From Vibrio sp. BS-M-Sm-2 (lineage in GTDB: Bacteria; Pseudomonadota; Gammaproteobacteria; Enterobacterales; Vibrionaceae), in contig NZ_CP167895.1 of NCBI RefSeq assembly GCF_041504345.1, positions 496,001 through 560,000 of the forward strand: 64,000 bases of DNA. The letters run 5' to 3'. Both the position numbers and the translations under genes were made by a program. The notes below the pieces were generated by a model, which was not told where the DNA came from, ran no database searches, and saw only the letters and a program-made list of their open reading frames with translations. Each line of letters opens with the position of its first letter. The stretch's first letter is position 1. This document shows, piece by piece, positions 59,063 through 64,000 of the stretch.

Positions 59063-59299
59063 TTAAAAGCCGAGTTTTTTATGTGGGTGCGACTTTTGTC
59101 TTATTTCAAATTCGGGTGAAGTACTGCCGTTATCGGGTTTTACAATGTAAATCGAAACCGAATGATTAAAGGGGGGATAAATAGAAGAAGGATCTTGATG
59201 ACGCTTGATATCAAAAAACAAAGGGAAAATTGGCTGTTTTTTGAACTTAGCGCTCACTTTTGTCATTAGCTCGGTGAATTGTTGAACTGAATTGGACAT
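59063..59299 (-). CDS. Small hypothetical protein
   Basis: I do not recognise this 78-residue product. It starts MSNSVQQFTELMTKVSAKF, continues with IFPLFFDIKRHQDPSS and ends in a charged tail. There is no signal peptide or membrane helix and no good ribosome site, but the composition is protein-like and the frame is flanked by normal spacing. A parS2 site (59138-59152) lies inside it, so codons there are constrained. It is divergent from the small Cys-rich gene at 59346. It could be a spurious frame. Confidence 0.45.
   Translation of the reverse strand: MSNSVQQFTELMTKVSAKFKKQPIFPLFFDIKRHQDPSSIYPPFNHSVSIYIVKPDNGSTSPEFEIRQKSHPHKKLGF
59138..59152. promoter_or_regulatory. parS2 site
   Basis: TTTTACAATGTAAAT has a perfect 13-bp core (TTTACA-A-TGTAAA). 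It is about 380 bp from the site at 58756. Confidence 0.88.
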
Positions 59300-59345
59300 G
59301 ATGTGTCAATTGTCAGTAACCACTAAAGACCTATAGGACAAAGGT

Positions 59346-59570
59346 ATGCCTGATCTCTATTGCAAAGGATGTAAAAAAACAACACTACATAAGTCTATAA
59401 TGAAACGTTGTGAATCAGAGCCCGAGACAGCCTCTGGCCGTATGATGCAATGGACCTCAAAGCTATTTAGTGGCAACTTATATTATGATATGGAAACGCA
59501 GCACTTTTGCCGAACGTGTAATTGCCGTTGCGAAACAGGAAGTACTGTACCCCAAGTTGGTTTAGCTTAA
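59346..59570 (+). CDS. Small Cys-rich (zinc-ribbon-like) protein
   Basis: This 74-residue protein has two cysteine pairs: DLYCKGCKKTTLH at residues 3-15 and HFCRTCNCRCETGS near 54-67. A CxxC...CxxC zinc ribbon is likely. The middle segment (ASGRMMQWTSKLFSGNLYYD) is amphipathic. The ATG follows aggacaaaggt, a fair ribosome site, and a terminator follows the stop. The family is not recognised; such small ribbons are often nucleic-acid- or ribosome-associated. Confidence 0.75.
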   Translation: MPDLYCKGCKKTTLHKSIMKRCESEPETASGRMMQWTSKLFSGNLYYDMETQHFCRTCNCRCETGSTVPQVGLA

Positions 59571-59602
59571 CTTATAGTAAGTGCTTGCTAACTTAGATCG
59601 AT

Positions 59603-59626
59603 AAACCTCCGCTTTAGGAGGTTTTT
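59603..59626. terminator. Rho-independent terminator
   Basis: The stem aaacctcc/ggaggttt with a 6-nt loop is followed by Ts. It ends the Cys-rich gene and faces the end of the 56-residue gene on the other strand. Confidence 0.85.
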
Positions 59627-59632
59627 GCGTTT

Positions 59633-59803
59633 CTATGCGGCTTTGAGTGCTAGCTCAGCGTCAATGGCGTCGCCATCAATCTTCACATCCCAACCATAGC
59701 TTGAGTACTCATTTGCTAGTGCCTGAGCCACATCTTTTGATACCGTTACGTGTGTCCATGAACCAATACCGTAAGGCTTATATGCGAGTTCTTGTGTTTT
59801 CAT
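59633..59803 (-). CDS. Small hypothetical protein, 56 residues
   Basis: On the minus strand a complete short frame starts MKTQELAYKPYGIGSWTHVT, contains VSKDVAQALANEYSSYGWDV and ends in LALKAA. The ATG at 59803 has an aaaggatgactctatt ribosome site. The length is below common gene-calling cut-offs, but composition and signals are those of a real gene. It appears soluble and acidic toward its end. No family was recognised. About 280 nt of AT-rich sequence without a gene separate it from the Lrp-type gene. Confidence 0.7.
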   Translation of the reverse strand: MKTQELAYKPYGIGSWTHVTVSKDVAQALANEYSSYGWDVKIDGDAIDAELALKAA

Positions 59804-60081
59804 AATAGAGTCATCCTTTCTCTTTGATAATTCTATTATTCACTTTGCCATATATCCTTTCTTTCGTTTCTGGCTCAACTTATTTGTTTATCGGGTCATT
59901 TCTATAATAATTTGTTAATAACCAGGGTTTGATTTATAAGGCGTGTTATCGGTTTGTATTGATTTATATTTGATATGAATGTCACTTGTGCGTTTAGTTT
60001 TTAAATGTGTGAGCGGGGTTTTCTTCGATTGCTCTAGGTATGGAATATACTGAGCAGAATTTAGAATGTTTAAGGAATGTT

Positions 60082-60570
60082 ATGTCTCAGCATCAACTTG
60101 ATCGTATCGATAAAGAGATACTAAGAATTCTGCACATGAAAGGGCGTTTACCCGTGGTTGAGTTGGCCAAGCAGGTCAACCTAACCACGTCTCCTTGCTC
60201 TGATAGACTCAAGCGATTGGAAAAAGAGGGCTACATAACGGGTTACCATGCTGAGCTGTGCTCAGAGAAGTTGGGACTCGATGTTCAAGTCTTCATTCAT
60301 ATTCGTCTTGACCAAACCAGTTTTTCAATCTTTGATAAGTTTGCTCAAGCCGTGGAAATGATGCCCGAAGTAGAAGAGTGCTATTCACTATCGGGAGACT
60401 TCGACACCATGATTAAGGTTCGAGTGAAAGACATGAAGGCGTACCAAGCATTTATGGCCACTAAGTTGGGTACCTTACCTGGTGTGATTCAGACACGTAG
60501 TGAAGTGGTGATTGAAGAGCATAAGAAGGGCTTTGGTGTTAACCCTGAGTTATTGGCAACCTTAAAATAG
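60082..60570 (+). CDS. Lrp/AsnC-family transcriptional regulator
   Basis: This 162-residue regulator has an N-terminal AsnC-type helix-turn-helix (LDRIDKEILRILHMKGRLPV, then VNLTTSPCSDRLKRLEKEGYI). The C-terminal RAM ligand-binding domain contains VEECYSLSGDFDTMIKVRVKD near residues 103-123. The ATG at 60082 (MSQHQLDRIDKE) has an aaggaatgtt ribosome site; an upstream in-frame ATG at 60040 adds 14 residues without a domain. Members sense amino acids. Its closeness to the proline cluster is suggestive, but the genes between make a direct link uncertain. Confidence 0.9.
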   Translation: MSQHQLDRIDKEILRILHMKGRLPVVELAKQVNLTTSPCSDRLKRLEKEGYITGYHAELCSEKLGLDVQVFIHIRLDQTSFSIFDKFAQAVEMMPEVEECYSLSGDFDTMIKVRVKDMKAYQAFMATKLGTLPGVIQTRSEVVIEEHKKGFGVNPELLATLK

Positions 60571-60607
60571 GGCTGGCTTTTACTTCAATCATGCTTGTCT
60601 AGATATA

Positions 60608-60638
60608 AAAAATGGAAGCTGATGAGCTTCCATTTTTT
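60608..60638. terminator. Bidirectional terminator
   Basis: An approximately 11-bp stem (aaatggaagct/agcttccattt) with A and T runs on both sides lies between the convergent Lrp-type gene and DUF445 gene. Confidence 0.88.
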
Positions 60639-60683
60639 GTGACTGCCAGAAAGGACAATCAGATAAGCGCAGTCATAGGCGCT

Positions 60684-61388
60684 TTACAGTGTAATCGCCG
60701 CTGAAATAAGACCAATAACACCGCCGAATACACCGCCCCAGACGACCAACCAGCCAAGGTGTTTCTTGATCATGGTCTGAACCATTTCTTTCACCAGTTT
60801 AGGTGTCAGTTCATTCAAACGTTGATCAATGATTGCTTCGATGTTCTCTTTGATTTCGTCCATCATTGCTGGCGATTCCAGCTCTTCCTTGATGGCATTC
60901 TTCACTGAATCGCTCTTGCTGATTTCAATCACAGATTCTTGCATCTTCTCCACAAATGGCGCTTTCATAGGCTCTAGTGCTTCTGTGCCACCAAACATTG
61001 CCAACATGCCACCAAACTGTGAATTCTCGATAACGTTTACTAACGAGTCGAATGCTGGATTAAAGTCGATCTTCTGAATTACAGGCTCTAGATTGAGTGA
61101 CTTTCCTGTCATCTCGCTGCTTAGGAAACGGTCGATGTTACTTTCAGTAAAGAACTGTTCCATCATCAGTTGCTTGATGGCAGCCTTGAACTCTTCAAAG
61201 CGTGCTGGAATAACGCCAGAACCGTATAGACCGGGTACTTTCTCGAACAACATGTGAATCGCAAGCCAGTTGGTGATGGCACCAGAAAATGCGAATAGAC
61301 CTGCATAAAGCAAGTATTGGTTTGCTGTGACATAGCCGCCAGCAAGCAGTGCTAACGCAATAACGTTAGTTAAGACACTTTTGTTCAT
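60684..61388 (-). CDS. DUF445 family membrane protein
   Basis: This 234-residue inner-membrane protein has N-terminal hydrophobic segments (VIALALLAGGYVTANQYLLY, then AGLFAFSGAITNWLAIHMLF, containing the DUF445-typical NWLAIHMLF). A large amphipathic helical domain follows, with VPGLYGSGVIPARFEEFKAA near residues 51-70. A C-terminal glycine-rich helix anchors the end (WLVVWGGVFGGVIGLISAAI). Family function is unknown. It is monocistronic, convergent with the Lrp-type gene. Confidence 0.85.
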   Translation of the reverse strand: MNKSVLTNVIALALLAGGYVTANQYLLYAGLFAFSGAITNWLAIHMLFEKVPGLYGSGVIPARFEEFKAAIKQLMMEQFFTESNIDRFLSSEMTGKSLNLEPVIQKIDFNPAFDSLVNVIENSQFGGMLAMFGGTEALEPMKAPFVEKMQESVIEISKSDSVKNAIKEELESPAMMDEIKENIEAIIDQRLNELTPKLVKEMVQTMIKKHLGWLVVWGGVFGGVIGLISAAITL

Positions 61389-61503
61389 GGTTAATCTCTA
61401 GAAAAAATATTGCGCGCATTTTAAGAAAAAAACGCCAAGAAAAAAACAAAAGGATCGATGAAGTTTATTGGACAGGTAGTAAAGAGGGCCAAATAACAGG
61501 CAT

Positions 61504-61536
61504 AAAAAAGGCTAGCCTCCCCCGAAGTCTAGCCTT
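61504..61536 (-). terminator. Rho-independent terminator of the ABC exporter gene
   Basis: On the minus strand aaggctag/ctagcctt is followed by a T run, about 140 nt beyond the stop of the ABC gene at 61674. Confidence 0.82.
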
Positions 61537-61673
61537 ATTCCAGAACGCGCAAGCGAGGCGTCTTTGGTATTAATGTCATTATATAATTACGACATAACAT
61601 TCTGCCACGTGTAATTTACCGCTAATTAACAAATTGGTGTGAATCACGCCGCACTTTTAAAATAGCACAAAAA

Positions 61674-63524
61674 TTAAGCGCTCGTAGCTTGCTCAAGATC
61701 ATCGGCAATGAAGCCACCTGTTTGGTGATTCCATAGTTGTGCATAGATGCCATTTTGATTAATTAGCTCTTGGTGCGTGCCTTCTTCTACGATATTGCCT
61801 GCATCAAGCACGATCAGGCGGTCCATCGCAGCAATGGTCGACAGGCGGTGTGCAATCGCGATAACCGTTTTGCCTTCCATTAGCTCAATCAAGCTCTCTT
61901 GAATGGCCGCTTCTACCTCAGAATCGAGTGCAGAAGTTGCTTCATCGAGAACAAGTAACGGAGCATTTTTCAGAAGAACACGTGATATAGCGACGCGTTG
62001 ACGCTGACCACCAGATAGCTTAACGCCACGTTCACCTACTTGAGCATCGTAGCCCACGTTGCCAAACGGGTCGGTTAGAGTTTCGATAAACTCATGTGCG
62101 TGAGCCTGTTTGGTTGCTGCGTAAACTTCTTCATCTGATGCTTCAGGTCGACCGTAAAGAATGTTGTCTTTGATCGAACGGTGCAACAGTGAAGTATCTT
62201 GGGTCACCATACCGATGTTGCTGCGCAGCGAATCTTGCGTCACTGTTGAGATCTCTTGACCGTCAATCAGGATGCGACCACTCTCTACATCGTGGAAACG
62301 CAGCAGTAAGTTCACTAGGGTAGACTTACCCGCACCTGAACGGCCCACTAAGCCCACTTTTTCACCCGGCTTAATGTTGAGGTTAAGGTTGTTGATCACG
62401 CCCTTATTCTCACCGTAGTTAAAGCTCACGTTGTCGAAATGGATGCCACCTTGTGGAACGTCCAAAGGTTTTGCGTCTTTCTTGTCTTCGATAGCGATGG
62501 GCTTAGACAGGGTTTTAATACCATCAATCACAGTGCCTAGGTTTTCAAACAGACCACCGATTTCCCACATGATCCATTTCGACATGCCGTTAATACGCAG
62601 AGCCAAACTGACCGCAATCGCGATCGCACCCACAGTGATTGCGTTGTCTAACCATAAGTAGATAGAGATACCCGCAATGCTGAACACCAACAGATAGTTA
62701 GCGAATTCAACGCAGATATTGAAGCCAGTAACTAAGCGCATTTGACGATGTACTGTATCTAAGAAACCTTCCATGCCTTCTTCGGCGTATTCAGTTTCTC
62801 TTTTACTGTGTGAGAACAGTTTCACGGTTGCGATATTGGTGTAGCTATCAACAATACGACCTGTCATCAATGAACGCGCATCCGCTTGCTCTGAAGAAAC
62901 GTCTTTTAGCTTTGGTACAAAGTGCAGTTGGATTCCGATGTAAACGAATAGCCAAATCAGCATCGGAGCCATTAAGCGCCAATCTGATTCAGCCAGCATG
63001 AACAGCATCGCGGTGAAGTAAACCGTCACGTAGACAAACACATCAACCATCTTGGTCACGGTTTCACGTACTGCGAGCGATGTTTGCATTACTTTGGTGG
63101 CGACGCGGCCAGCAAAATCATCTTGATAGAATGACAAGCTCTGCTTCAAAAGATAGCGGTGCGCTAACCAACGAATCGACATTGGGTAGTTGCCCAGCAA
63201 AGTTTGGTGAAGCAAAAGCGAGTAAACACTGATCAAGATTGGCATCACGACCAACAGCAGCACACCAAGACCCATAAGAGTGGACTGGTTATCGGCTAAG
63301 AAGGTTTCTGGGTTACTGGTTGATAGCCAATCAACCAGTTGACCCATGTAACCGAACAGCGCGACTTCGATGATCGCGATGGTCATGCTCATTAGGCCGA
63401 GCAAGATTAACGGCTTTTCAAAACCACGAGTGTAATGGCGGCAAAATGCCAGTATTCCAGTAGGAGGTTGTATCGGCTCTCCCTTTGGAAAGGCTTCAGT
63501 AAAGCCTTCAAATTTTTTGTACAT
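61674..63524 (-). CDS. ABC exporter, fused permease and ATPase
   Basis: This 616-residue half-transporter is of the MsbA/multidrug exporter type. Six membrane helices occupy about residues 35-325 (LILLGLMSMTIAIIEVALFG is the first). The ATPase domain has Walker A GRSGAGKST near 407, signature LSGGQRQRVAISRVLL near 510 and Walker B LLVLDEATSALD near 533. The ATG at 63524 (MYKKFEGFTEAFPKGEP) has an aaagggaaatct ribosome site; a farther start at 63566 is not favoured. It appears monocistronic and would act as a homodimer. The cargo is unknown. Confidence 0.88.
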   Translation of the reverse strand: MYKKFEGFTEAFPKGEPIQPPTGILAFCRHYTRGFEKPLILLGLMSMTIAIIEVALFGYMGQLVDWLSTSNPETFLADNQSTLMGLGVLLLVVMPILISVYSLLLHQTLLGNYPMSIRWLAHRYLLKQSLSFYQDDFAGRVATKVMQTSLAVRETVTKMVDVFVYVTVYFTAMLFMLAESDWRLMAPMLIWLFVYIGIQLHFVPKLKDVSSEQADARSLMTGRIVDSYTNIATVKLFSHSKRETEYAEEGMEGFLDTVHRQMRLVTGFNICVEFANYLLVFSIAGISIYLWLDNAITVGAIAIAVSLALRINGMSKWIMWEIGGLFENLGTVIDGIKTLSKPIAIEDKKDAKPLDVPQGGIHFDNVSFNYGENKGVINNLNLNIKPGEKVGLVGRSGAGKSTLVNLLLRFHDVESGRILIDGQEISTVTQDSLRSNIGMVTQDTSLLHRSIKDNILYGRPEASDEEVYAATKQAHAHEFIETLTDPFGNVGYDAQVGERGVKLSGGQRQRVAISRVLLKNAPLLVLDEATSALDSEVEAAIQESLIELMEGKTVIAIAHRLSTIAAMDRLIVLDAGNIVEEGTHQELINQNGIYAQLWNHQTGGFIADDLEQATSA

Positions 63525-64000
63525 AGATTTCCCTTTATAAACGAATGCATCGATTAGCAACTGCATCGTCTGTGTAGCTTTGTTTTTATAGGTTTGATTT
63601 GAAATTTTACAGTCTTAGTTTGAAATTATATAAGTGCCAATTCGTTCTTATAAGCATTAAGTCATTCGATGGATTTTGGTTTAAGCGATGCCGCAGGAAA
63701 GGTCCAAAGAGTGTCTTTCATGACGCGTATTTTAGAGTGAATCGGACAGGAAAAGTTAAGCTTATTTCAAACGTAATTGATTGTTATGCAACGGTGATAA
63801 TCCTAACGCTAAATGGATTAAATTGTAACCTAAACCCGCAGCAAGCTAGAGAATGAAGCTCGGATATTTATTCAACAAATTCTGTATCTAATATGCAAAC
63901 AGTTGGTTCTTTCTGATGTGCTGTTATCTTGCAGTAAAATTTACCGAATAAACTGAGTTTTGCAGTAATTGTTTGGGATAAATATTCAAATCATTATTCT
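63525..64000. other. Gene-free right edge
   Basis: AT-rich sequence upstream of the ABC exporter gene. An open frame at 63599-63856 has no ribosome site and no protein-like features and is not called. The exporter promoter should lie in the first 150 nt. Nothing else was recognised before the window ends. Confidence 0.5.

Noticed and set aside
60683..60695. Near-parS2 sequence TTTACAGTGTAAT
   Set aside because: The last core position is wrong (T for A) and it overlaps the DUF445 stop; kept out of the parS2 set though ParB2 might bind weakly.
60764..60778. CTTGATCATGGTCTG inside the DUF445 gene
   Set aside because: Shares only the TTGATCAT core and lacks the TTCCG/TTTCGG flank seen in the other RctB-like elements.
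63599..63856. 85-codon frame at the right edge
   Set aside because: No start signal and atypical composition; upstream of the exporter gene in AT-rich DNA.

Overview
The window is the replication-origin region of the second chromosome of a Vibrio, most likely a member of the Splendidus clade or a close relative. The species guess comes from protein resemblance only; the chromosome assignment rests on several independent signals. These are rctB (27073-29052, minus), six GATC-containing iterons at 22-23 bp spacing (29262-29382), a perfect DnaA box (29398-29406), an AT-rich segment with phased ATCA repeats, a divergent parA2-parB2 pair (30312-32509), and six copies of the ParB2 centromere site (TTTACA-N-TGTAAA). 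No tRNA, rRNA, CRISPR, prophage or insertion sequence was found.

Layout. 0.1-3.5 kb: a 3-hydroxyisobutyrate-dehydrogenase-like oxidoreductase, a LysR regulator, a small DUF2798 membrane protein, a YebC/YeeN protein and a small Vibrio protein. 3.7-12.8 kb: aromatic amino acid catabolism, with phhA-phhB, a divergent acetoacetate-CoA ligase, a solitary carbamate kinase, and the hpd-hmgA-fah-maiA operon. Together these take Phe and Tyr to fumarate and acetoacetyl-CoA, and TyrR-like boxes sit before both phhA and hpd. 13.2-19.5 kb: a translationally coupled operon of a binding-protein ABC importer, a cytoplasmic alkaline-phosphatase-superfamily phosphodiesterase and a HAD phosphatase. It is divergent from a GntR/UTRA regulator across an operator array with 22-bp period; this looks like an uncharacterised organophosphorus uptake and cleavage system. 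19.6-24.0 kb: a hybrid histidine kinase divergent from a periplasmic binding protein, a NADAR protein and a small ORF. 24.4-26.7 kb: a Fur-box-preceded pair of oligopeptide-type ABC ATPases with no permease, plus an unknown gene.

27-34.8 kb: rctB, the origin, parA2, parB2 and tmcA, which is broken by a one-base loss in a G run; three parS2 sites lie just after or inside its 3' end. 35-43 kb: a FapA/DUF342 protein, then a Lap-type system (type I secretion ATPase, LapD, LapG, membrane fusion protein) without its adhesin. 43-52 kb: a DctB/DctD-like two-component pair whose regulator lacks the sigma-54 contact motif, pdxH, a PAS-LuxR regulator, a hairpin-rich candidate ncRNA, and two coiled-coil/PEGA proteins, one with a formylglycine-enzyme-like domain. 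52-58.8 kb: the proline utilisation cluster putR-putA-(detached C-terminal domain gene)-putP. 59-63.5 kb: three small proteins, an Lrp-family regulator, a DUF445 membrane protein and an exporter-type ABC protein.

The most notable observations are RctB-site-like sequences outside the origin (inside putA, before putR, inside and after the gene at 26.2 kb), the phosphodiesterase/HAD/ABC operon with its operator array, the candidate ncRNA at 48.3-48.5 kb, the split PutA C-terminal domain, and the tmcA frameshift. All family names are by recognition; no database search was run.
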